Assembly (NCBI GenBank): GCA_018657585.1
Contig: JABHWX010000221.1
Location: forward strand, 1 to 35,373
Length of the DNA stretch: 35,373 bases
Direction: 5' to 3'
From: Phycisphaerae bacterium
GTDB taxonomy: Bacteria; Planctomycetota; Phycisphaerae; Phycisphaerales; SM1A02
A program made the position numbers and the translations under genes. The notes under the pieces were generated by a model that was given only the letters and a program-made list of their open reading frames with translations, ran no database searches and was not told the origin of the DNA. Within the stretch, counting starts at the first letter, position 1. Every line of letters starts with the position of its first letter. Positions 17,569 to 25,967 of the stretch are shown here, in pieces.

Positions 17569-18798
17569 ATGCCAACATACCGCTATGAACTTCAACAAGA
17601 AAGCGGAGATCTGTTAATCGGCCAGATAGCGGCACAGTCTGCTTCTGGGGCAGCGAATGCAATTGCTAGTCGTGGCGGGCGAATTGTACGTTTAGTTCCT
17701 CTGAAAATAGCTGAAACAAGTCTACTCAAAAAGTTCTGGGCAGTTATGAACACGGGGAACGGACCAAAGAAACGTGACATTCTCGATTTTACTACGCAAC
17801 TGGCAGTTATGGTCCGTGCAGGAATCAGTTTACGTGTCGCAATAGATGGAATTAGCAAACATGTTGCAAATGACAGGTTGAAGGAAATTCTAACTTCAAT
17901 TCGAGAAGATCTTGAAGCAGGCTGTACCTTCTCTGATGCGATTGCAAAGTATCCAAAACTATTTTCACCACTGTATATCAACATGGTACGAGCAAGCGAG
18001 TTGTCAGGATCCTTTGGGCACATGCTCGACCGCATTGCAAAAATCATTACACGTCAGATTGAGACGAAAAAACTAATTGTTGGCGCAAGTATTTATCCTG
18101 GCGTAATTGGAAGTCTTGCAACAGTTGTAACAATCTTTTTATTGACGTTTGTGCTTCCAAGGTTTGCTGGTGTTTTCGAAGGAAAAGAAGCAATTCTTCC
18201 ATGGCCGACAAAATTCCTTATGGGCTTGAGTGCTTGGATGGTGGTGTATTGGTGGACAGTCCCGATTGCAATGGTACTTATTGCGGCATTATTAGTGCTA
18301 GTCGCAAAAACAGAGCGAGGGCGTTGTTTCTTAGATAAATTGAAGTTGAAATTCCCAATTGTAAAAAAAATGTTACGGGCGTTATATATCACCCGCTCAT
18401 TACAGACATTGGGTGAGCTCGTGAACGCAGGAGTACCAATGGTAAACTCTCTCGAAGTTACAGGCAACATTGCTGGAAACCGTGATTACCATGCACTTTG
18501 GTCTGGCGTAAGTGATGGTGTAAAAGAAGGTCGTAGAATTAACGAAGTACTCGACGGGACAAAATTATTACCTATGCCAGTTGTGCAGATGGTTGCAGCA
18601 GGCGAAGAATCAGGCAAACTGGGTGATGTTCTTGAAGAGATTTCAGAGTACTACGATCGAGTTCTTCGTGATGCAGTCAAAACATTTACAAGTTTGCTAG
18701 AGCCAGCAATGATAATCTTCATGGGTGTTATTGTTGGGTTTATAGCAATGGCAATCATTCTGCCAATCTTCAAAATGAGTGCGGTGGTTTCAGGATGA
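17569..18798 (+). CDS. Type II secretion/type IV pilus inner-membrane protein (PilC/GspF family)
   Basis: Duplicated T2SSF domain: FTTQLAVMVRAGISLRVAIDGI..., TRSLQTLGELVNAGVPMVNSLEV, C-terminal LLEPAMIIFMGVIVGFIAMAIILPIFKM. Confidence 0.93.
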   Translation: MPTYRYELQQESGDLLIGQIAAQSASGAANAIASRGGRIVRLVPLKIAETSLLKKFWAVMNTGNGPKKRDILDFTTQLAVMVRAGISLRVAIDGISKHVANDRLKEILTSIREDLEAGCTFSDAIAKYPKLFSPLYINMVRASELSGSFGHMLDRIAKIITRQIETKKLIVGASIYPGVIGSLATVVTIFLLTFVLPRFAGVFEGKEAILPWPTKFLMGLSAWMVVYWWTVPIAMVLIAALLVLVAKTERGRCFLDKLKLKFPIVKKMLRALYITRSLQTLGELVNAGVPMVNSLEVTGNIAGNRDYHALWSGVSDGVKEGRRINEVLDGTKLLPMPVVQMVAAGEESGKLGDVLEEISEYYDRVLRDAVKTFTSLLEPAMIIFMGVIVGFIAMAIILPIFKMSAVVSG

Positions 18799-19307
18799 AA
18801 ATACGAAAGCGAACAACTCGAAGGGGATTTTGGTTGGTTGAATCAGCAGTAGCGATTGCTGTGGTGGGTATAGGTGTGGTAGCTGTGGTGGGCTCACAAC
18901 AGGCATGGCACATTCAAGCAGTTGCATCTGAAGAACTTGCTACAGGGATGCGTCTAGCGACTGAGATTAGAGAATTGTCTTTGCTGTTACCAGCAAATGA
19001 TCCAGCTACGGGTACTACAGTCTGGGGAGTTGAGAGTGGTGAATCTATCCCTCTTGATTTAGATGATCTTGATGATTTAGACGATGCGGTATTTTCAGAT
19101 TTACTCGGGACTGGCCCAATTGATGCAACGGGAACCATCATTATTGGGATGGACAATTGGGAGCAGCAGGTAGCTGTGCAATGTGTAGATGCATTTGATG
19201 TGACAAGTGTAGAACCAGATGGGACGTCAGATGTAATACGAATAGAAGTCACTGTTCTTTATGATAGTGAGGAAGTAACGAGGTTAACATGGATTGCACC
19301 AAGATAA
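18795..19307 (+). CDS. Type IV pilin-like / PilV-like prepilin
   Basis: RRGFWLVESAVAIAVVGIGVVAVVGSQQAW prepilin-type leader with Glu at +5; follows pilC with 4-nt overlap. Confidence 0.75.
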   Translation: MKIRKRTTRRGFWLVESAVAIAVVGIGVVAVVGSQQAWHIQAVASEELATGMRLATEIRELSLLLPANDPATGTTVWGVESGESIPLDLDDLDDLDDAVFSDLLGTGPIDATGTIIIGMDNWEQQVAVQCVDAFDVTSVEPDGTSDVIRIEVTVLYDSEEVTRLTWIAPR

Positions 19308-21649
19308 ATATTTCACGTAAAGGTTGGGCAACAGTTCCAGCACTCATTATGTTGACGGTAATTGCGTCAATTACAGCAGGCATGGCAAGTGTGTCATGGA
19401 CAAATGTTCGCAGTTCTCAAGCGATGATTGCAATTGCTAAAGCACAATCTGCAGCCGAGTCTGGTCTTTCCTTTGCAAGTATTCGTTTGTTAGATGAAGT
19501 GAGTCGATACATCATCGACCGCGGTGTAATTGACGACGAATTGGCACAAAGACTTTGGGAAGGAACGTGGACACCAGCAGATGGAATGGTTACAGTTGTG
19601 CCACCTAGTGATTATGTTGTAGGGTCTTCATCGGGTCTAGGTATAGTCCACTCTCTTCATGATGTGTATGAACAGGTCGATGCACATTGGATCGAAGTAA
19701 CAGCAGATGATGCATTACTTCCAACCATTGATCCAGTGACCTTTGCACTAGAAGTAAAACCAATTGCTCTTGATGCTTCAGGTGACACATATTTTCGTTT
19801 GTCGTATGAACTAATTGAAAACGATACTCGGATATTAGTAACAAGCGTAGGCGAAGCTGCAGGGATTACGCGAACCATCTCAATGGAATTTGACCTAGAC
19901 AAGAGGATTGATTACGCGCTCGTTGCTATGTCACGAATTATGCTCGGTCGAAATGTGCTAGTAGAAGGCCCAGTTGGCACACGCTATGGTGTGAATGGTG
20001 GTGAACTAGACGCTAACTTTGGAACACCACTCGTGATGCAAAGCGATTTTTTTGGGATAGATCCTGCGTTACTCGACCTTGATATTTCTACGTTTACAGC
20101 TCTAGTTCTAGCAAATGACGTTGATGGAGATAATAGGTTGCGATTAGGCCATCCTACAGAAGGTCTTGGTCTCGGTGGAGCAATTCAAGATTACGACGGT
20201 AATCAATACATTTCTGAAATGGATTTATTCCTATCACGGTACGACAGCAATGGCGATATTTCAGTTGTGTACGATCCAGCACAAGCGTTGTATGCGGGCT
20301 ATCCTGGACTTTCGCAGGAGTTTTCTAGTGATTTACAACTTGCCATGCTTATAGATAATGCAAGGAGCGATCGAAATAACGATGGAGTGGTGAACAGCCT
20401 TGACCGTGATCTTGGTTGGGACGATGGCATCATTGATGCACGGGATCATTACGCGAAAGTTGAGGGGAACATTGGATTCGCAGTTGATGTTGCTGCATGG
20501 GAAGCAGCCACAGGTCAACAATGGCAAGAAGATGTGCATGGAGCGATAGTATCTGAGTATGGCTCATCAGGATCGCAATTTGCACTTTCTGAAGATCAAT
20601 TAGTCGAACTTACAACCTCTATGTTTTCAGATGCGCAAACTTGGTTCGAAACCGAGTCAATGACGGGCATCCCTTTTGGTGACACTTCTTCTGGGCAGGT
20701 ATCTTCAAATTTGCTGGGTGGCGGTACGTACATTCCAGCATCTCAAAATGTTTGGGAAGGTGTTCCGTGGGAATCAGATGGGGCTTATGATTGGTACCAG
20801 CGACCTGTGTACAAAAATATGGCATTTAACAATGTGCGTATTCCTCAAGGAACAAATGCAGTTTTTGAAGATTGCATGTTTGTTGGTGTAACTTGGGTTG
20901 AAACTTCTGAAGAAGTTTCGGATCCTAATTGGAACTTCGCGGGTGCAATGCAACCGGATGGTTCTGGTGGATATGAATATCAGTTTGAAGACCTTACCGC
21001 TGAATCAGGCGGTGTGACATATTCGGATACGCGAGAGGTATCAAACAACGTACGTTTCCACGATTGCACTTTCCTTGGTTCAATTGCGGGAGACGTACCA
21101 ACGGAATTTACACATTGGCGAAACAAAATTCAAGTGACAGGTGAATCTAGATTTTTCTTAGACCCTAGCGACCCAGATTTGGATGATCAAGATGATGGCG
21201 CAACACTAAAGGTTGTGCTTGAATCAATTGACCCAGTGGATTTAGAACAACTTTCCCGCAGTTCAGTATTGATGCCAGGATGGTCTGTAGAGATTGGTGC
21301 TTTTCAAAACAACGAATCGGTTGGAGTGAATCTTACGGGCACAATTATTTCTGGTTTACTTGACCTTCGTGGAGTTGTAGATGTCCATGGTGTTATTCTC
21401 TCAACGTATCGTCCAGTTGAGGGAGAAGGTCCTCTTTACTATGGCGGCAAAGCGGATGCCTTCAACACGACAATTGGGTATTTTGGTCCAGAGAATGGCG
21501 ATGGTGAAGGTATTGATGACGCTCTAAAGGAATTTGCAGGTTATGGGAGAGTTTCAATTCGCGCAAATCCAGACGCAGCGTTACCAGATGGTGTGCCTTG
21601 GCCAATCACAATTGTTCCAGATGGGACTAGTTATCAGGAGGGTTCGTAA
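19289..21649 (+). CDS. Large PilX-like pilus-associated exported protein with EF-hand/dockerin-like loops
   Basis: RKGWATVPALIMLTVIASITAGMASVSWTNVRSSQAMIAIAKAQSAAESGLSFA is PilX-like; contains DVDGDNRLRLGH, DYDGNQYISEMD, DSNGDISVVYD, DRNNDGVVNSLD. Confidence 0.65.
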   Translation: MDCTKINISRKGWATVPALIMLTVIASITAGMASVSWTNVRSSQAMIAIAKAQSAAESGLSFASIRLLDEVSRYIIDRGVIDDELAQRLWEGTWTPADGMVTVVPPSDYVVGSSSGLGIVHSLHDVYEQVDAHWIEVTADDALLPTIDPVTFALEVKPIALDASGDTYFRLSYELIENDTRILVTSVGEAAGITRTISMEFDLDKRIDYALVAMSRIMLGRNVLVEGPVGTRYGVNGGELDANFGTPLVMQSDFFGIDPALLDLDISTFTALVLANDVDGDNRLRLGHPTEGLGLGGAIQDYDGNQYISEMDLFLSRYDSNGDISVVYDPAQALYAGYPGLSQEFSSDLQLAMLIDNARSDRNNDGVVNSLDRDLGWDDGIIDARDHYAKVEGNIGFAVDVAAWEAATGQQWQEDVHGAIVSEYGSSGSQFALSEDQLVELTTSMFSDAQTWFETESMTGIPFGDTSSGQVSSNLLGGGTYIPASQNVWEGVPWESDGAYDWYQRPVYKNMAFNNVRIPQGTNAVFEDCMFVGVTWVETSEEVSDPNWNFAGAMQPDGSGGYEYQFEDLTAESGGVTYSDTREVSNNVRFHDCTFLGSIAGDVPTEFTHWRNKIQVTGESRFFLDPSDPDLDDQDDGATLKVVLESIDPVDLEQLSRSSVLMPGWSVEIGAFQNNESVGVNLTGTIISGLLDLRGVVDVHGVILSTYRPVEGEGPLYYGGKADAFNTTIGYFGPENGDGEGIDDALKEFAGYGRVSIRANPDAALPDGVPWPITIVPDGTSYQEGS

Positions 21650-22188
21650 TGAGGCGCGGATTTACAGTTGTTGAATTAACAATCGGCATGGCAATTGCAG
21701 CAGTTCTTCTAACAGGTTTATTTGCCGCACTTCAGTCTTCCGTGAATGCTTACTCGCGATCCTCGGCTGATGGTGTTAACAGATTAACTTCTAGGTTGCT
21801 TGTAGAAAGGATTGCTTTACTTGTAAGGACAGGTTCTAATTTTGGTCCAATGCCAGCAAGCGTTCTTGACAATGAAGTGCAGAGCAATGTCCTTGAATTG
21901 ACTACACCATCTGGGCAGTCAGTAACAATAACATGGGATTCTATTGGTAATACGATTGAGATGGATGTTGATGGTGTTGCTTCTACGGTCCTTGGAGGTG
22001 TTACACAAATCGCTGGCGGAACGACAATCACCCCATTTCTCTTGCAGTATGAAAATGGTACAACCCTGCAACGCGTAACAATTAATTTAGCTGTTGTGCC
22101 GGATGTTGGCTATCAAACCGCAATGGATGAGGGGAGCGAAACGATTCGTCTTACAGCTTCTGTTATGCCAAGGGCTCAACTCTACTAA
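21649..22188 (+). CDS. Prepilin-type N-terminal cleavage/methylation domain protein (PilW-like)
   Basis: MRRGFTVVELTIGMAIAAVLLTGLFAAL canonical prepilin leader. Confidence 0.88.
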   Translation: MRRGFTVVELTIGMAIAAVLLTGLFAALQSSVNAYSRSSADGVNRLTSRLLVERIALLVRTGSNFGPMPASVLDNEVQSNVLELTTPSGQSVTITWDSIGNTIEMDVDGVASTVLGGVTQIAGGTTITPFLLQYENGTTLQRVTINLAVVPDVGYQTAMDEGSETIRLTASVMPRAQLY

Positions 22189-23564
22189 TCCTTACCGAGT
22201 TTTACACGGTTGGAAAGTTTGTATGCTGTAAGAGAATCTACTGCTTCTGCGATGACTCTTGCAATTGGCTCAGTGTTGCTTGGTCGGACATGAATCCACC
22301 CCTCATCAAAATCGATTCGTAATCCATCGCTATCATCCATACATTCATCTGCATACGTTTTTTTTAATCGATCAATCTCTTTTTCTATTGCAGGAATACC
22401 ACCTAAATCAGCTAGGTCAATCGTGCGCTTGATCATCTCATAAGGTTGAATTGAACGTACGATTGACGATAGTTTTTCTTTTCTCTTTCGCATTAAATCG
22501 AGTACAAGTGCCATTCCCGAAAGGCTATCTCGTACCCAACATACTTGTGGGAAGATAACCCCTCCATTGCCTTCACCACCTACGACACACCCATGTTCTT
22601 TCATAGCACCAGCAACATTTGCTTCTCCAACAGCCGATCTCCATGTCGTACAACCAAACTCTTTGGCAACGTCATCAATCATTCGGCTCGTAGACAAGTT
22701 TGTTGCCACCGATGAATTCGGATTTTCTTCAAGCCATCGCATCGCAGCAAGAACCAGTGTGTATTCTTCGCCAAAGTAAAACCCAGTTTCATCAACTATG
22801 GCGAGCCTATCAGCGTCGGGGTCTTGTGCGAATCCCACGTCAGCATCAAATTTATCAACCATTGAAGAAAGGTCGGTGAGGTTTTCAGATTTTGGTTCTG
22901 GGGTATGCGCAAATTCTCCTGTGGGCTCTCCGTTAAGCTGCCATACTTCACAACCAAGCAGTTCAAGTAATTTCAAGCCCGATTTACAACCTGCGCCATT
23001 GATTGAATCAAGGACAACACGAAATTGACAATCTCGTATTGGCTGAGGGTCAATAATGCCTAACACTTTTGCAATATGAGTGTCATTCCCTTGGTTGTTG
23101 ACTTCAAGTACGCCGCCATTTGTGTGAGGCAAAGAAATACGTGCATGGAATCGTCGAATAATTTCTTCAGCTTCGTCCTTGCTAGGAGCAAGACCATCTC
23201 CATCAAGACACTTTAAACCATTCCATGGTGTTGGATTATGTGAAGCGGTCACAATTATCCCACCGTCTGCCTGAAGTGCATTAATCATTACTCCAGCAGT
23301 TGGTGTTGCTACAACTCCAAGGTCTGTAACACAACAACCCGATGCAACGAATGCTTTTGCAACAGCGTCTTGAAGTGACGGTCCACTGGGTCTACTGTCT
23401 CTTGCCACACAAAGTGTTGGTAATTTTCCAAGTTTTTCATGTAAGAAAGAAACGAAGGCATTTGCAAAAGCGTTCGTAATTTCTGGCGTCATTGTTTCAC
23501 CAACGATTCCTCGTGCTCCCGAGACGGAGAGCATAAGAGGCGGATTTGTTGGCGTATCGTTCAT
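22185..23564 (-). CDS. glmM: Phosphoglucosamine mutase / phosphomannomutase family
   Basis: SGARGIVGETMTPE, GIIVTASHNPTPWNGLKC, DPDADRLAIVDE, VRPSNTEPIARVIAEA. Confidence 0.88.
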   Translation of the reverse strand: MNDTPTNPPLMLSVSGARGIVGETMTPEITNAFANAFVSFLHEKLGKLPTLCVARDSRPSGPSLQDAVAKAFVASGCCVTDLGVVATPTAGVMINALQADGGIIVTASHNPTPWNGLKCLDGDGLAPSKDEAEEIIRRFHARISLPHTNGGVLEVNNQGNDTHIAKVLGIIDPQPIRDCQFRVVLDSINGAGCKSGLKLLELLGCEVWQLNGEPTGEFAHTPEPKSENLTDLSSMVDKFDADVGFAQDPDADRLAIVDETGFYFGEEYTLVLAAMRWLEENPNSSVATNLSTSRMIDDVAKEFGCTTWRSAVGEANVAGAMKEHGCVVGGEGNGGVIFPQVCWVRDSLSGMALVLDLMRKRKEKLSSIVRSIQPYEMIKRTIDLADLGGIPAIEKEIDRLKKTYADECMDDSDGLRIDFDEGWIHVRPSNTEPIARVIAEAVDSLTAYKLSNRVKLGKD

Positions 23565-23923
23565 AGTGTGTATATAACTTTGCAGTTTGGCGCTTCAGTA
23601 ATGGAGATAGATTGTACTTGAATTGGAGATTGCGTTTCGAGACGCATAGCTTCCCCAATGTAATGTGCTATACGTTCGGCAGAAGGGTTCGTTTTCTTAA
23701 ATGCTTCAGATTTGTTGAGATCGCTATTTCGCAATGGTGCAACAATGCGTTCTAAGATCTGCTCGACTTCAACAAAATCCATAAGCAAACCATCATTATC
23801 GAGTTCTGGTCCGGTTAGAGTTACCGAAACTTTCCAATCGTGGGAATGTGGTGTTTCGTCGACTCCTTGAATCGTAACAGCATGCATTGCGTTAAATGAA
23901 GTCGAAACACAAATTCTATACAT
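23561..23923 (-). CDS. 6-pyruvoyl-tetrahydropterin synthase / QueD-family protein with non-canonical active-site motif
   Basis: FNAMHAVTIQGVDETPHSHDWKVSVTLTGPELDNDGLLMDFVEVEQIL; Zn-type His conserved but DETPHSH where CxxxHGH is expected. Confidence 0.8.
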   Translation of the reverse strand: MYRICVSTSFNAMHAVTIQGVDETPHSHDWKVSVTLTGPELDNDGLLMDFVEVEQILERIVAPLRNSDLNKSEAFKKTNPSAERIAHYIGEAMRLETQSPIQVQSISITEAPNCKVIYTL

Positions 23924-24458
23924 CAGTTGCAGTCCACTCTTCTTTTATTTCCCACGTGAATGGTTCTTTTGAGCAATCGATATCAACCGCAAAAAACCCA
24001 CCTCGATGTTGTTTGACTAAATTCCAAATAATTTTTTTGTCGGTGTCTGGAATATTCTTATGTTCAACATCATCAACATGCACCCATTCGAGAGTGCCTT
24101 CTTCAAATACCATGTTCTGAATTTCTTCGTGAAGGATTGGTCTTTTTACTTCAAACAAGAAAAGAAGCCAATGCGTTTTTGAATCATCTTTGAAGTAAGC
24201 TTTTTCAGCAAGCATCCCGGAAAGGCGAATTTCATTTGATTTAATGAAAACTCCCGCTTCTTCTTCAATTTCACGTATAGCGCAGGCGTGTGGGCTTTCA
24301 CCGATCGCTGCCTCAAGTTTGCCTCCAATAGGAGAATATCTACCTTTATTGGGAGCTTTTGCACGGTGGAGGAGGAGCAATTGATCTTGGTCGTCGTACA
24401 AATAACAGAGTACGGCAATTTTATAGGGTAGATCTGTGATGGAATATGACTCACTCAT
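23916..24458 (-). CDS. NUDIX hydrolase
   Basis: Nudix box GGKLEAAIGESPHACAIREIEEEAGV. Start ATG 24458 overlaps the pdxJ 3' end. Confidence 0.92.
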   Translation of the reverse strand: MSESYSITDLPYKIAVLCYLYDDQDQLLLLHRAKAPNKGRYSPIGGKLEAAIGESPHACAIREIEEEAGVFIKSNEIRLSGMLAEKAYFKDDSKTHWLLFLFEVKRPILHEEIQNMVFEEGTLEWVHVDDVEHKNIPDTDKKIIWNLVKQHRGGFFAVDIDCSKEPFTWEIKEEWTATDV

Positions 24459-25200
24459 GCATAGCATCCTTGATATTGTTTTTCATTTCTCTGACAGATG
24501 ATTGCATTCCTACGAATACACTTCGGCTCACTATTGAATGACCGATGTGCAATTCGGAAATGTTTGAGATGGAAGCAATGGCTGAGACATTGTGGTGGGT
24601 GAGACCATGCCCAGCGTTGCACTGCAAACCAATCTCAAGAGCATGCCGAACTGCAGCTTGTACTTTATCACGCTCAATTTGCACTTCGGGGTGTTGAAGC
24701 GAAAAATCATTTCGAATTACAGATTCTGCGAACGGCCCCGTATGAATTTCACAGACGGAAAATCCAGAAGTTAGGGTAGCGTCAATCTGTTTGTTGTTTG
24801 CGTCGACGAAGGCGCTTGTTCGAATACCAGCCTCATGCAATTCAAGAAGCATCTGCGAGAGTCGATCAATTTCTTTGATAACGTCGAGCCCACCTTCAGT
24901 AGTAACCTCATTTCGACCTTCTGGGACAAACATCGCCATATCTGGTTTCGAGATAAGGGCGAGAGCAATCATGTCAGGTGTTGCTGCGAGTTCCAGATTG
25001 AGTGGAACATGGATTGATTTACGTAACTGAAACAAATCCTCATCTTGTACATGCCTACGATCCTCTCGAATGTGAAGAGTGATGCCATCGGCACCCCCGA
25101 GGCACGCCTCAGTTGCCGCATCCATTGGGGAGGGCTCGATGGTTTTGCGAGCCTCGCGAATTGTGGCTACATGGTCGATATTTACACAAAGTTTGATCAT
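24451..25200 (-). CDS. pdxJ: Pyridoxine 5'-phosphate synthase
   Basis: LCVNIDHVATIREARKTIEPSPMDAATEACLGGADGITLHIREDRRHVQDEDL, NAGHGLTHHNV, ELHIGHSIVSRSVFVG. Confidence 0.97.
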   Translation of the reverse strand: MIKLCVNIDHVATIREARKTIEPSPMDAATEACLGGADGITLHIREDRRHVQDEDLFQLRKSIHVPLNLELAATPDMIALALISKPDMAMFVPEGRNEVTTEGGLDVIKEIDRLSQMLLELHEAGIRTSAFVDANNKQIDATLTSGFSVCEIHTGPFAESVIRNDFSLQHPEVQIERDKVQAAVRHALEIGLQCNAGHGLTHHNVSAIASISNISELHIGHSIVSRSVFVGMQSSVREMKNNIKDAMHE

Positions 25201-25222
25201 TAATCTTACTACAAAGAGAGAC

Positions 25223-25237
25223 CCACTCTCAGAGTGG
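25223..25237. promoter_or_regulatory. Perfect 7-1-7 palindrome CCACTCTCAGAGTGG in the pdxJ/phoU divergent region, just upstream of a TATACT box (25242-25247)
   Basis: Direct reading; overlaps the position where the -35 of a promoter using TATACT would lie. Confidence 0.35.
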
Positions 25238-25286
25238 CGAGTATACTCCCACAGAGCCGATATGCGGTCTCAAGAGTGCCCCCAAG

Positions 25287-25967
25287 ATGTCAGAGTTTGA
25301 AAGAAAATTATCACAGTTAAAAGCCGACCTGAATACTCAGGGAGCGAGGGTATCAGACCAACTGCTCAACGCGGTTGAATCAAGTTTTGGTGGAAATACA
25401 ACAGCAGCACAAAAAGTAGTCCTGAGTGACGCGATTATTGACCGCGTTGACGTTGAAATTGAACGAGCCTGTATCGGATTGCTTCGTATTGGTGCAAACG
25501 ATGAACACAGTATTCGAAGTGTCCTCACAATAGTGAAGGTCAATAATGAATTTGAGCGTATCGCTGATTGCGCTGTTGATGTGGCGCAGTCCGCAATCAA
25601 TAGCGAGCAACTTGTCAAATTAGCCCCACCTACGTTCCGCGTCATGGCGAATAGCGTAGTTGGAATGGCACGGGACACGAACCAAGCACTCGCAAATGCA
25701 GACACCGATTTGGCTGTCAGAGTACTTTCGTTTGACGATACTGTGAGTAGGTTCAGGAAAGAGATTGTGCTTGATGTTCAGCATCGCACCAGTAGCGGAG
25801 GGCTAGACCCGCTTGTTGCATTTGAATTGCTCTCGGTAACGCGTTCACTAGAGCGAATAGCCGACCATTGCACCAATATATGTGAGCAAGTTATTTATCT
25901 TGAAACCGGGAAGATCGTCAGGCACTCTGTAGAAGGGTGGACATCTCCGGAAACCCCAGAGTTTTGA
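25287..25967 (+). CDS. PhoU-domain protein
   Basis: Two PhoU-like helical repeats: LRIGANDEHSIRSVLTIVKVNNEFERIADCAVDVAQ and LLSVTRSLERIADHCTNICEQVIYLETGK. Confidence 0.85.
   Translation: MSEFERKLSQLKADLNTQGARVSDQLLNAVESSFGGNTTAAQKVVLSDAIIDRVDVEIERACIGLLRIGANDEHSIRSVLTIVKVNNEFERIADCAVDVAQSAINSEQLVKLAPPTFRVMANSVVGMARDTNQALANADTDLAVRVLSFDDTVSRFRKEIVLDVQHRTSSGGLDPLVAFELLSVTRSLERIADHCTNICEQVIYLETGKIVRHSVEGWTSPETPEF

Noticed and set aside
25937-25967. Possible frameshift between phoU and the pyrophosphorylase (overlapping ORFs)
   Set aside because: Both proteins look complete; the overlap is explained by an overlapping start (GTG 25937 or TTG at the phoU stop).
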